A stretch of DNA of 22,048 bases, taken from Bacteroidales bacterium UBA1180 (GTDB lineage Bacteria; Bacteroidota; Bacteroidia; Bacteroidales; Paludibacteraceae). This document shows positions 7,811 to 15,030 of this stretch, piece after piece (the first letter of the stretch is position 1; every line of letters begins with the position of its first letter). The position numbers and the translations under genes are program-made. The DNA is taken from the NCBI GenBank assembly GCA_002310195.1, contig DBYS01000005.1, forward strand, positions 1-22,048, read 5' to 3'. The notes under the pieces were generated by a model that worked only from the letters and a program-made list of their open reading frames with translations, searched no databases and was not told the DNA's origin.

Positions 7811-8866
7811 TTATATTTGCTTGAGTACACTTTGTTCGTGTATTATATCCATGATCTGCTTGGCTGCTTCGGGGCTTATGCCATGCTCAGCAGCCCATTG
7901 CATGCGCCGGCTAAGCAGATCGTCGTAGCGCGCCTGCTGGAGCACGGGCATGCCGTGCCGGCGTTTGTAGTCGCCTATCTGGCGAGATATGTCCATTCGC
8001 TTGCTGAGCAACGCCCAGAGCTCATCGTCGGTCTCGTCGATCTGCTGGCGCAGGGCTGCCAGTTCGATGCTCTCGGCAGCGGAAGCCGTTGTGTCGATCG
8101 CGGCCAAGCGTTGCAGGAGTGTACGTAATGCTTCGGGCGTGAGTTGCTGCCCGGCGTCGCTGAGTGCATTAGCCGGATCGGGATGCACCTCGATCATCAG
8201 GCCGTCCATACCCATCCGCCAGGCCTGCTCGGCGATCTCCGCCACGCGGTCGGCATGTCCTGCTATATGGCTGGCATCAGTCAGCAGAGGGATTGACGGG
8301 TAACGGCGCTTAAATTCGATAGCCACCGACCAGACCGGCGTATTGCGATAACAGCCGGCAGCATGATCGCCCAAGGCGAAGCCTCGATGGATAGCGCACA
8401 GGTGCTCGTATCCGGCCTTACGCAGGCGCTCCACGGCGCCGCTCCACAGACTGACGTCCGGCGAGGTGGGGTTCTTGATGTACCACGTCACACCCTGCTT
8501 GTCCGCCAAGGGAACATTAGCCAGCGCCTCGACCATGAACGGGTTGGCAGTGGTGCGCGCGCCGATCCAGAACTGCCTTATACCCGTATTGTAGGCGGCA
8601 GTGAGGTGCTCGGGTTGCGCCACCTCGGTAGCTGCCGGGCAACCGGCAAGAGCAGCGGCGTTGGCGAGCCATGGCAGACCATCCGCGCCTACACCCTGAA
8701 ACGAGGCAGGCATGCTGCGGGGTTTCCACAGTCCGGCACGCAGCACCGGGGCAAACAGCTGCGCATAAGAGTCCTGCAGCACGCTCGCGATCGAACGGGC
8801 TATGGTATCCATCTGTGCGGCACTTTCGGCTGCACACGGACCGACTATCAGGATCTTACGGGTCAT
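7811..8866 (-). CDS. Bifunctional DAHP synthase / chorismate mutase
   Basis: The enzyme joins two steps of aromatic amino-acid synthesis. Residues 1-255 are a short-form (KDO8P-synthase-like) 3-deoxy-7-phosphoheptulonate synthase, which condenses phosphoenolpyruvate with erythrose 4-phosphate. Motifs are GPCAAES (9-15), RAGLWKPR (43-50), IGART (101-105), KNPTSPD (131-137), DASH (197-200) and EVHPDPANALSD (226-237). Residues about 267-351 form an AroQ-type chorismate mutase (LRQQIDETDDELWALLSKRM, then IGDYKRRHGMPV). In Bacteroidota this fusion is standard and the mutase usually helps feedback control of the synthase. The ATG at 8866 is right because GPCAAES normally lies within the first dozen residues of the short form. 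It sits 12 bases before pheT and 9 bases after the MerR-DUF4296 gene. Symbols such as aroF or aroG are used for it inconsistently. Confidence 0.95.
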   Translation of the reverse strand: MTRKILIVGPCAAESAAQMDTIARSIASVLQDSYAQLFAPVLRAGLWKPRSMPASFQGVGADGLPWLANAAALAGCPAATEVAQPEHLTAAYNTGIRQFWIGARTTANPFMVEALANVPLADKQGVTWYIKNPTSPDVSLWSGAVERLRKAGYEHLCAIHRGFALGDHAAGCYRNTPVWSVAIEFKRRYPSIPLLTDASHIAGHADRVAEIAEQAWRMGMDGLMIEVHPDPANALSDAGQQLTPEALRTLLQRLAAIDTTASAAESIELAALRQQIDETDDELWALLSKRMDISRQIGDYKRRHGMPVLQQARYDDLLSRRMQWAAEHGISPEAAKQIMDIIHEQSVLKQI

Positions 8867-8875
8867 CAGTATTAT

Positions 8876-9664
8876 CTATTGCTTAAAGGGTATCTGTACG
8901 CGCAGTGTATCCGCCGGTTTGAACCGGTAGTCATCAATCGGATAACCGTGCTTCACGCCGCTCATCACCACATCGTAGGTGAACTGCTCGAAATGCTGCT
9001 TGCGCTGGGCCAGGATCAGTTTGGACTGCGCCGACTCATCGACATAGAGCTCGTGCTCCGCCTCAAGGTTCTTGATCACACGCGGGTAGAGCTTGTTGAA
9101 CCGCTGCGGGTGAAGGGTGTACCACACCAGCGACGAATCGAAATCCGCGCGCGTCACGCCGTGCTCTGCCAGTACTGCGTCGTAATACGCCACTTCATCG
9201 GCATCGGGGTCACGCACTATACCCTTGACCTGTAACATCCCGTCCATGCGGTGGAGATCGGTGAGCACGGCAATCATCTTCCGTTTGGACATCACGCCGT
9301 CGGGGCGGCAGGACATGAGCAGCGGCACGCACACGAGCACGATACACAGCAGACGCTCCAGATCAGCCAGTTTGCGACGGATACGCGTCAACCGCTCCAC
9401 CGCCTCGCTGCGCACATCAGTCTGCCGTTCGCCGGCACGAAGCTCGTTGCGGATTGCCTCGATGCGTGTGATCTTCAGTTCATCGCGGATGAACCGGATA
9501 CGCTTGATGAGCGCTATATCGTCGGCAGTATAGTAACGGTTGCCATGACCGTCCTTACGCGGCGAGAGCTGCTCAAACTGCTTCTCCCAATAGCGCAACG
9601 TAGGCGACTCGACGCCGGTGGCGTCGATTGTCTCACGCATGGAAAAATATATCCGTTCTGCCAT
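8876..9664 (-). CDS. MerR-type HTH domain fused to a DUF4296 lipoprotein domain
   Basis: This 262-residue frame joins two proteins that are normally separate. Residues 1-77 are a MerR-like winged-helix DNA-binding domain (FSMRETIDATGVESPTLRYW, RYYTADDIALIKRIRFI, LKITRIEAIRNEL), followed by a helical stretch (about 80-104, EAVERLTRIRRKLADLER). Without a break comes a hydrophobic segment, LLCIVLVCVPLLM (105-117), and SC with Cys119, which is a good lipobox (LMSC). The remainder (120-262: PDGVMSKRKMIAVLTDLHRMDGML and so on) matches DUF4296, a Bacteroidota lipoprotein domain. No in-frame ATG lies between the HTH and the signal-like segment, so the lipoprotein cannot easily be made on its own; a TTG codon (L92) before TRIRRK is the only reasonable rare start. 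The product may be a membrane-tethered regulator, or the two genes may have fused by loss of a stop codon. Four 14-bp repeats precede it. Confidence 0.85.
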   Translation of the reverse strand: MAERIYFSMRETIDATGVESPTLRYWEKQFEQLSPRKDGHGNRYYTADDIALIKRIRFIRDELKITRIEAIRNELRAGERQTDVRSEAVERLTRIRRKLADLERLLCIVLVCVPLLMSCRPDGVMSKRKMIAVLTDLHRMDGMLQVKGIVRDPDADEVAYYDAVLAEHGVTRADFDSSLVWYTLHPQRFNKLYPRVIKNLEAEHELYVDESAQSKLILAQRKQHFEQFTYDVVMSGVKHGYPIDDYRFKPADTLRVQIPFKQ

Positions 9665-9719
9665 TACTTCGTGTTGATTACTTCGTGTTTATTACTGCGT
9701 GTTTATTACTTCGTGTTTA
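9664..9719. repeat. Four 14-bp tandem repeats between mltD-like and MerR-DUF4296 genes
   Basis: On the plus strand the units are TTACTTCGTGTTGA (9664-9677), TTACTTCGTGTTTA (9678-9691), TTACTGCGTGTTTA (9692-9705) and TTACTTCGTGTTTA (9706-9719). They fill exactly the gap from the lytic transglycosylase stop codon to the A of the next start codon. On the coding (minus) strand each unit reads TAAACACGAAGTAA or a one-base variant, and the last one runs into the start as AGTAATG. Confidence 0.9.
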
Positions 9720-10955
9720 TTACGGGCTGACGCGCAGGTTCTTGCCCGCATAGATGTTCGTACCCTTCAGACCGTTCCACTTCTGCAGCTGGTCGACAGT
9801 AACATGGAACTTCTTGGCAATGAGGGCCAGCGTGTCGCCATGTTTGATCTTATAGTACATCGTGCCGTTGACCATGTATCCTCCGGTCACACTCGTATGC
9901 TGCGCCACATCGATCTCCGAGCGGCGGTCGTGAATCAGCTCCTTGGCGTTGTAAGCAAGAATGCTGTCCTGCTGCGTGATGAACGTAACCGTATGATCAA
10001 CAGGCAGGCAAAGACGGTAATCCTTGTTTCCGGGCAGTATATCCCGCGTGTACTGCGGATTGAGGTAGCGCAGATCGTCGATAGGAATATCCAGCACATC
10101 GGCCACCTGCTTGAGGTGCATGCGCCGGTTGATGACGATCGTATCGGTGAGCATCCTATCCGTACGGATCGTATCGGGACAGATGCCATGTTCGCCGGCA
10201 TAGCCGAACACATAGTTGGCAGCAATGAACAGCGGCACGTACATACGCGTCTCGTGCGGCAGATAGGGGTAGATGCTCCAAAAGTCCCGTTTGCCTCCTG
10301 CATATTGGATAGCTTTGCGCACGTTACCCGGCCCGCAGTTGTATGCTGCAATGGCAAGGTTCCAATCGCCGAAGATGTCATACAGAGCCTGAAGGAACGC
10401 ACATGCTGCCTCGGTGGATTTATAGACATCCAGCCGTTCGTCCACAAGCGAGTTCACCTCCAGTCCGTAGCGTTTGGCCGTGACCGGCATGAACTGCCAG
10501 AGTCCTGCCGCACCTGCACGGGAGCGTGCCATCGGACGCAGCGCCGACTCAATCACGGGCACGAGCTTCAACTCGTACGGCAAGCCGTGACGTCCCAGCG
10601 CCTCCTCGAAGATCGGGAAGTAGTACTCCGCCTCGCGCATGATGCGCGCCGTGTGCCGCGGCCCGAACTTGATGTAGCGTTGTATGTACCGCTTGGCTAT
10701 CGGGTTGTACGGCAGCTCAACGATGCACGGCAAAGCCTGCAACCGGCGTTTGTACGTACTGTCGGCCAACATAGCCGTGTCGGGCGAACCGGCGCACGCC
10801 GTGGTATCCAGGCCTGCCATCATCCAATCGAACAGCCGGATATCGATCGAGTCAAGCGACGCATCGGCCGTTTCGGACCGGGCGGGTATAGAATCCTCTG
10901 CCTGCACATGGGTCAGGCAAAGAAGGAATGTGAGTATGTATATCAGACGTTTCAT
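9720..10955 (-). CDS. MltD-like lytic transglycosylase with LysM domain
   Basis: The enzyme cuts the glycan backbone of peptidoglycan with formation of 1,6-anhydro ends. A signal peptide (MKRLIYILTFLLCLTHVQA) directs it to the periplasm. The SLT-type catalytic domain covers about residues 85-245: catalytic Glu136 in PVIESAL, GLWQFM (151-156) and AAYNCGPG (203-210). A region of about 265-345 resembles a degenerate LysM (LKQVADVLDIPIDDLRYLNP), and the C-terminal LysM (about 366-411, YYKIKHGDTLALIAKKF) is clear. At 411 residues it has the usual size of Bacteroidota MltD-like proteins. It starts 5 bases after the DUF5683 gene; the order parA, parB, DUF5683, MltD-like is a familiar Bacteroidales arrangement. 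There is no obvious lipobox, unlike E. coli MltD. Confidence 0.93.
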   Translation of the reverse strand: MKRLIYILTFLLCLTHVQAEDSIPARSETADASLDSIDIRLFDWMMAGLDTTACAGSPDTAMLADSTYKRRLQALPCIVELPYNPIAKRYIQRYIKFGPRHTARIMREAEYYFPIFEEALGRHGLPYELKLVPVIESALRPMARSRAGAAGLWQFMPVTAKRYGLEVNSLVDERLDVYKSTEAACAFLQALYDIFGDWNLAIAAYNCGPGNVRKAIQYAGGKRDFWSIYPYLPHETRMYVPLFIAANYVFGYAGEHGICPDTIRTDRMLTDTIVINRRMHLKQVADVLDIPIDDLRYLNPQYTRDILPGNKDYRLCLPVDHTVTFITQQDSILAYNAKELIHDRRSEIDVAQHTSVTGGYMVNGTMYYKIKHGDTLALIAKKFHVTVDQLQKWNGLKGTNIYAGKNLRVSP

Positions 10956-10960
10956 GTAAT

Positions 10961-11632
10961 CTAAAACTTTATAGCCAGATGCACCTCGCCGTTAGCACGT
11001 TGCAGCATCGGGTCATAGTGTAACGCCGGCTCAACCTGCATGGACAGATCAGGACTGATGTCGAAGTCGAACAGCTGCGCATCGACATACGCATCCACCA
11101 GCGATAGGGCATAAACCACTACGGTCACTACGATTGACAGGTCACGGTAACGCCGGTAGGAGTTCTCCTGTTTCTCCAGTTTGCTCAAGTACGATGACGC
11201 CCCGCCATAGCGCGACATAGTGTAGCCGTCGGGCATGATTGCGTTGTACGATTTGCTTGGATCATCCGACACGCCGTCCTCGCTGTGATAATCGTTATAC
11301 AGGTCGATATAAGCGGTCTTGTACTCCGAGTAGGATTGCTGGTTGATCATCACGGCATAGCCACAGCCCATCAGTGCGCCGTACACGATCGGCACTTTCC
11401 ACCACGAGCGGTTGTACATCTGTCCCAAACCCGGACATATTGCCCCAAGCCACACAGCCCTGAGCGGGTCAGGCCGCCATGCTACCACCGGCAGCGTATC
11501 GACCTGTAACTCCGAGGCATCGATCAGCCGCACCGAATCCGGCTTGAAGGCAAAGTGATCTTCCTCCTGACTCCATGCCGCGAACGGCATACAGAGCACA
11601 AGCAGCAGCAATATGTACCTAACCGCACGCAC
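10961..11632 (-). CDS. DUF5683 family membrane-associated protein
   Basis: The 223-residue protein has a signal peptide (MRAVRYILLLLVLCMPFAAWSQ) and the DUF5683 signature PDPLRAVWLGAICPGLGQMYNRSWWKVPIVYGALMG at about residues 54-89 (the W-K-x-P-I-x-Y-G core). Downstream are a glycine-containing membrane segment and a second hydrophobic stretch (LSIVVTVVVYALSLVDAYVDA, about 166-186). DUF5683 has no established function; its constant position next to parB and the lytic transglycosylase suggests a role in envelope or division biology. The start codon is GTG at 11630-11632, 4 bases after the parB stop, chosen because it yields a good signal peptide and no ATG is available upstream without entering parB. 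Confidence 0.85.
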   Translation of the reverse strand: MRAVRYILLLLVLCMPFAAWSQEEDHFAFKPDSVRLIDASELQVDTLPVVAWRPDPLRAVWLGAICPGLGQMYNRSWWKVPIVYGALMGCGYAVMINQQSYSEYKTAYIDLYNDYHSEDGVSDDPSKSYNAIMPDGYTMSRYGGASSYLSKLEKQENSYRRYRDLSIVVTVVVYALSLVDAYVDAQLFDFDISPDLSMQVEPALHYDPMLQRANGEVHLAIKF

Positions 11633-11636
11633 GCTG

Positions 11637-12482
11637 TTACTGACGCAATTGGTCGATGATCGTATTGAGTTCCTGTTCGTCCTTGAAGGCGATGGTAATC
11701 TTGCTCTCGCTCACCTTCACTGCATGCTGCAGACGCTGCTCGAGCCACATCTGCTGTGCGGGGTACGCCGAGCGGGCGTTCTTACGCGGCTGGCGCGGTG
11801 TGGCTGATGCGGCTTGCTGGCCGACGCTCACGAGCTCCTCGACCCGGCGCACACTCAGTCCTTCGGCCAGGATGCGGCGGTAGAGCGACAACTGCTGTTC
11901 GGGCGATGAGCTACCGAGTATGGCACGCGCATGACCCATGTCGAGCTTGCGCTCCTTGATGCCCATCTGCACCTCGGCGGGCAGCTTGAGCAGACGCAGG
12001 TAGTTGGCTACCGTGGCACGTTTCTTGCCCACGCGCTCGGCCAGTTGCTCCTGCGTGAGCGTGTAATCATCCATCAAGCGCTGATAAGCCAGCGCAATCT
12101 CGATAGCGTCAAGGTTCTCACGCTGGATGTTCTCCACCAGCGCCCACTCCATCACCTGCTCGTCCTTGGCCGTACGAACGTAGGCGGGTATATCGTACAG
12201 CCCCGCCATCTTCGCCGCACGGAAACGGCGTTCGCCGGCGATGATCATATACGTGCCGTCGTCGTTCTGCTTGAGCGTGATGGGTGAGATCACACCATGC
12301 TCGCGGATGGAGTCCGCCAGTTCCTGCAACGCCTCTTCGTCGAACGTGCGACGCGGCTGATTGGGATTGGCAACGATCTCGCTCAACGGGATCTCGGATA
12401 TGCGGCTGGCCTTGCCGGTCATCACATGCGATGTATCAATCAAAGCATCCAAGCCCCTGCCTAAACCTATGGTTTTCTTCAT
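11637..12482 (-). CDS. parB: Chromosome partitioning protein ParB (Spo0J)
   Basis: ParB binds parS sites, spreads on DNA as a CTP-dependent clamp and works with ParA in origin segregation. At 281 residues it has the normal length. Seen in order are: the ParA-contacting N-terminus GLGRGLDALI (6-15); the ParB/sulfiredoxin-like CTPase fold with NPNQPRRTF (39-47), IIAGERRFRAA (80-90) and ENIQRENLDAIE (117-128); the helix-turn-helix region (LTQEQLAERVGKKRATVANYLRLL); and a C-terminal dimerisation segment rich in charged residues. It follows parA after 25 bases and precedes the DUF5683 gene by 4. No parS palindrome of the TGTTTCACGTGAAACA type was found anywhere in the window by eye. Confidence 0.97.
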   Translation of the reverse strand: MKKTIGLGRGLDALIDTSHVMTGKASRISEIPLSEIVANPNQPRRTFDEEALQELADSIREHGVISPITLKQNDDGTYMIIAGERRFRAAKMAGLYDIPAYVRTAKDEQVMEWALVENIQRENLDAIEIALAYQRLMDDYTLTQEQLAERVGKKRATVANYLRLLKLPAEVQMGIKERKLDMGHARAILGSSSPEQQLSLYRRILAEGLSVRRVEELVSVGQQAASATPRQPRKNARSAYPAQQMWLEQRLQHAVKVSESKITIAFKDEQELNTIIDQLRQ

Positions 12483-12507
12483 AATCTTTGCAGCTTTAGA
12501 GTATCGA

Positions 12508-13266
12508 TTATCTGTTCATCACTTCCTTGGCCAGCGCCTTGTATGCTACCGCGCCTTTGGATTTCGGCTCGTAGTCGAGGATCGTCTGTCCGTGACTCGG
12601 GGCTTCCGACAGGCGGACGTTGCGGGCGATGACGGTGCTGAACACCAGATCGCCGAAGTGGCGGCGCACCTCATCGAGCACCTGATTGCTCAGGCGCAGA
12701 CGGTTGTCGTACATCGTGAGCACGAAGCCCATGATGCTGAGCGAGGGGTTGAGTTGCGACTTGATGATCTTGATCGTGTTCAGCAGCTTGGCTATACCCT
12801 CCAGCGCAAAGAACTCGCACTGCACGGGTATGATCACGCTGTCAGCGGCCGTCAGGGCGTTGACGGTAATCAGGCCGAGCGACGGCGAACAGTCGATGAG
12901 TATGTAATCATAATCCTCCCTGATCTGTTGCAGCACGCGCTTGAGCAGCTGCTCGCGGTCAGGCAGGTTGAGCATCTCGATCTCCGCGCCCACGAGGTCG
13001 ATGTGCGAAGGGATGAGATGCAAGTTCTCCACCTCCGTTTCCATCACAGCTTCCTTGGGGTTGATGCCGCTAACGAGGCACTCGTAGATCGATGCCTGAA
13101 GCTCGCGTATATCCACGCCCAAGCCCGATGAAGCGTTCGCTTGCGGGTCGGCATCGACGAGCAGCACACGCTTGCCGTCAGCGGCCAGGGCGGCTGACAG
13201 ATTGATGGCAGTGGTGGTCTTGCCCACACCGCCTTTCTGGTTGGCTAATGCAATTATTCGTGTCAT
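12508..13266 (-). CDS. parA: Chromosome partitioning ATPase ParA (Soj)
   Basis: ParA is a deviant-Walker ATPase that forms dimers on the nucleoid and moves the ParB-parS complex. The 252-residue protein shows the deviant Walker A KGGVGKTT at residues 10-17 (with both signature lysines), VLLVDADPQANAS (about 34-46) for switch I, and YILIDCSPSLGL for Walker B/switch II. No N-terminal HTH is present, so it is the short chromosomal type (Soj). Its ATG overlaps the TGA of the upstream glycosyltransferase gene in an ATGA, a sign of translational coupling. parB follows directly. Confidence 0.98.
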   Translation of the reverse strand: MTRIIALANQKGGVGKTTTAINLSAALAADGKRVLLVDADPQANASSGLGVDIRELQASIYECLVSGINPKEAVMETEVENLHLIPSHIDLVGAEIEMLNLPDREQLLKRVLQQIREDYDYILIDCSPSLGLITVNALTAADSVIIPVQCEFFALEGIAKLLNTIKIIKSQLNPSLSIMGFVLTMYDNRLRLSNQVLDEVRRHFGDLVFSTVIARNVRLSEAPSHGQTILDYEPKSKGAVAYKALAKEVMNR

Positions 13267-14309
13267 ATAGTCTGTTTGTTTTCAGAGTTAAGCAATCGGT
13301 TGAACCGCTCGACGATCAGTTCGGGCGACAGCGCCTTGCAGGCAAAGTTGCGGTACTTGCACTTGTCCCGGCCGTGGATCGAACACGGGCGGCAGCTGAC
13401 CGGCAACGACAGGATCTGGGTATTCGCTCTGCCCCATGCGGCGAACCCCATGTACGGGTGCGTGCCGCACCATATACTCAGTGTCGGGCAGCCGACCAAT
13501 GCAGCCAGGTGCTGGTTGGCCGAATCCATACAGAGCAGACCGTCGATCTGACGCATGAGCTCCAGTTCGCCGTCCAGCGGCAACTGGTTAGTTACGCTCT
13601 CCACATTATCCCACAGCGACGCCCACTGGCGCAGCATCTCGGTCTCGACATGTCCGGCGCCGAACAGGAAGATCCGCGTATCAGACTGCTGTGCGTAGTA
13701 CGCTATCACATCCTTCATCGTCTTGTACGGCAGCACGTTCGACAGATGCTTGGCGAACGGCGCTATGCCTATCCAGCGCTCGGCTTTCCGGCCGAACAGC
13801 TCCTGCACCTTGTTTGCGGCCTGCGTATTGACCGGCATCAGCGGCACATCGCCCGCGGGCTGCAATCCGCCGCCTCTGAACGTGTCGGCATAACGCTCCA
13901 CCTCCGGCTTGAGCGGCGTGGACGCCTCGTAGCCCGCACGGCTCAACGCACGGCGTTCGCGGTTGCCGAGGTTGATCGTGTTGGTAGATATGTTATGCCA
14001 GTGGAGCAAATAACGCACCGTACGTGTACGCATATCGTCCTGAAGGTCAAACACCTTGGCAGGCTTCAATGCCTTGACCTGCTTGAACAGCCGGTACAAC
14101 CCGTGCGAGTGCTCCACCTCCGGTGCCACTTCGACAAAACGGACATTATCAAGCCCGTAGAACAGGTCGCCCAGCGGCTTGAGGGACATCACCACGAACT
14201 CATCGTCGGGGTACGTCAGACTCAGTTGCGTAACCACAGGCACTAACATCGCCACATTACCCAGTGAGGATAATCTCAGAATAACGTATGTGTTCTTTTT
14301 CGTTTCCAT
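13263..14309 (-). CDS. Family 9 glycosyltransferase (heptosyltransferase-like)
   Basis: The protein resembles ADP-heptose:LPS heptosyltransferases (GT9), which add core sugars to lipid A in the inner leaflet or cytoplasm. It is 348 residues, the usual size. The N-terminal Rossmann half begins YVILRLSSLGNVAMLVPVV (8-26), and the C-terminal half carries IGIAPFAKH (about 180-188), FGAGHVETEML and the sugar-nucleotide region MDSANQHLAALVGCPTLSIWCGTHP. Near the C-terminus PCSIHGRDKCKYRNFACKAL holds four conserved cysteines seen in many Bacteroidota GT9 proteins. The acceptor and donor are unknown. It ends in a 4-bp overlap with parA, so an LPS gene is coupled to a segregation gene, and it begins 28 bases after an outer-membrane barrel gene. 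Confidence 0.9.
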   Translation of the reverse strand: METKKNTYVILRLSSLGNVAMLVPVVTQLSLTYPDDEFVVMSLKPLGDLFYGLDNVRFVEVAPEVEHSHGLYRLFKQVKALKPAKVFDLQDDMRTRTVRYLLHWHNISTNTINLGNRERRALSRAGYEASTPLKPEVERYADTFRGGGLQPAGDVPLMPVNTQAANKVQELFGRKAERWIGIAPFAKHLSNVLPYKTMKDVIAYYAQQSDTRIFLFGAGHVETEMLRQWASLWDNVESVTNQLPLDGELELMRQIDGLLCMDSANQHLAALVGCPTLSIWCGTHPYMGFAAWGRANTQILSLPVSCRPCSIHGRDKCKYRNFACKALSPELIVERFNRLLNSENKQTI

Positions 14310-14337
14310 ATATTCTGTGTTTCTCTAAATATCTAAA

Positions 14338-15030
14338 CTACTTGATCTGCCACATATAGGCAAAGTTCACGCTGGCTGTGAGCATGTTCGATGAAGCGAA
14401 ATGCTCCGCCCGGGAGTTGTTGTACAAGCTGCCGAAACTGTAGTGCACCCGCAGTTCCAACTGGAACACGCCCGCCTTACGGTGCATGCCGTAGAGCCCT
14501 ACTCCGCCGGCCACGCCCCAATCAAACGGATGGTCGATAGGCTGGTACTGATAGGTCGATTCGGTTTGCTTCGTTCCGGATTCCTGCGACAGGATGCAAT
14601 ATGCTATCTCCGGGCCCAGATTGAAGAATCCCTGCACATGCTCTCCGCCGAAATGGATATGCGAGAGCACGGGCACCTGGATGTAATGCAGCGTACGGGT
14701 GTAATCATACCCGCTCCTGGACGAATACTCGCGCCAACCGCGCTGCACATAACCGGCCTCCACCTGCAAGGCGCAAACCTTGTGTGCGCCGTAGCGGAAC
14801 ACCAATCCGGCATTCCAACCGATAGGCACCTTAAGCAAGTCGTCCATGCCGGGCACCGACGGATTGAAGAACACCGTTGAAGCCGTAGCACCGCCGTACG
14901 CGCCGAGGAAGATCTCCGGCTCGTCCAACCGCGGCTGCGCCAAGGTGTGCGTAGCCACGAGCAGCATCAGCGCCAGCAGCCTAACGCCTTTGGATGACGA
15001 TATATGTATTCTCGTATCCGCCATTTTCAT
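14338..15030 (-). CDS. Outer-membrane beta-barrel protein (PorT-like family)
   Basis: The protein has a signal peptide ending VATHTLAQ and a mature domain of repeated amphipathic strands: EIFLGAYGGATASTVF, NAGLVFRYGAHKVCALQVEAGYVQRGW, YIQVPVLSHIHFG, GFFNLGPEIAY, FDWGVAGGVGLYG and ASVNFAYMWQIK. This is the pattern of the outer-membrane barrel families called PorT or OMP_b-brl_2 in Bacteroidota (the Q-V-P-V-L motif after a G-Y-x-x-R-G strand is typical). The start is uncertain. ATG at 15028-15030 or 15022-15024 gives a basic n-region before the hydrophobic core; a later ATG at 14967 would leave too short a signal. The chosen start overlaps the end of the LysM protein gene by 50 bases in a different frame. 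The function is unknown; structural or transport roles are possible. Confidence 0.8.
   Translation of the reverse strand: MKMADTRIHISSSKGVRLLALMLLVATHTLAQPRLDEPEIFLGAYGGATASTVFFNPSVPGMDDLLKVPIGWNAGLVFRYGAHKVCALQVEAGYVQRGWREYSSRSGYDYTRTLHYIQVPVLSHIHFGGEHVQGFFNLGPEIAYCILSQESGTKQTESTYQYQPIDHPFDWGVAGGVGLYGMHRKAGVFQLELRVHYSFGSLYNNSRAEHFASSNMLTASVNFAYMWQIK

Noticed and set aside
6965..8128. Long plus-strand frame opposite pheT and DAHP synthase
   Set aside because: It crosses the boundary of two well-supported minus-strand genes, and its composition is that of an antisense shadow.
9664..9719. CRISPR array
   Set aside because: The 14-bp units are directly adjacent with no spacers and only four copies, so this is a simple tandem repeat.
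9699..10964. Plus-strand frame of 421 codons opposite the MltD-like gene
   Set aside because: The opposite strand carries the catalytic and LysM motifs; this frame starts in the 14-bp repeats and lacks any motif.
11637..13266. A parS site near parAB
   Set aside because: I looked for the TGTTTCACGTGAAACA palindrome and near matches. Only short GCACGTGC or CCACGTGC pieces occur (for example near 5526, 4557 and 19090), which are too short and asymmetric.
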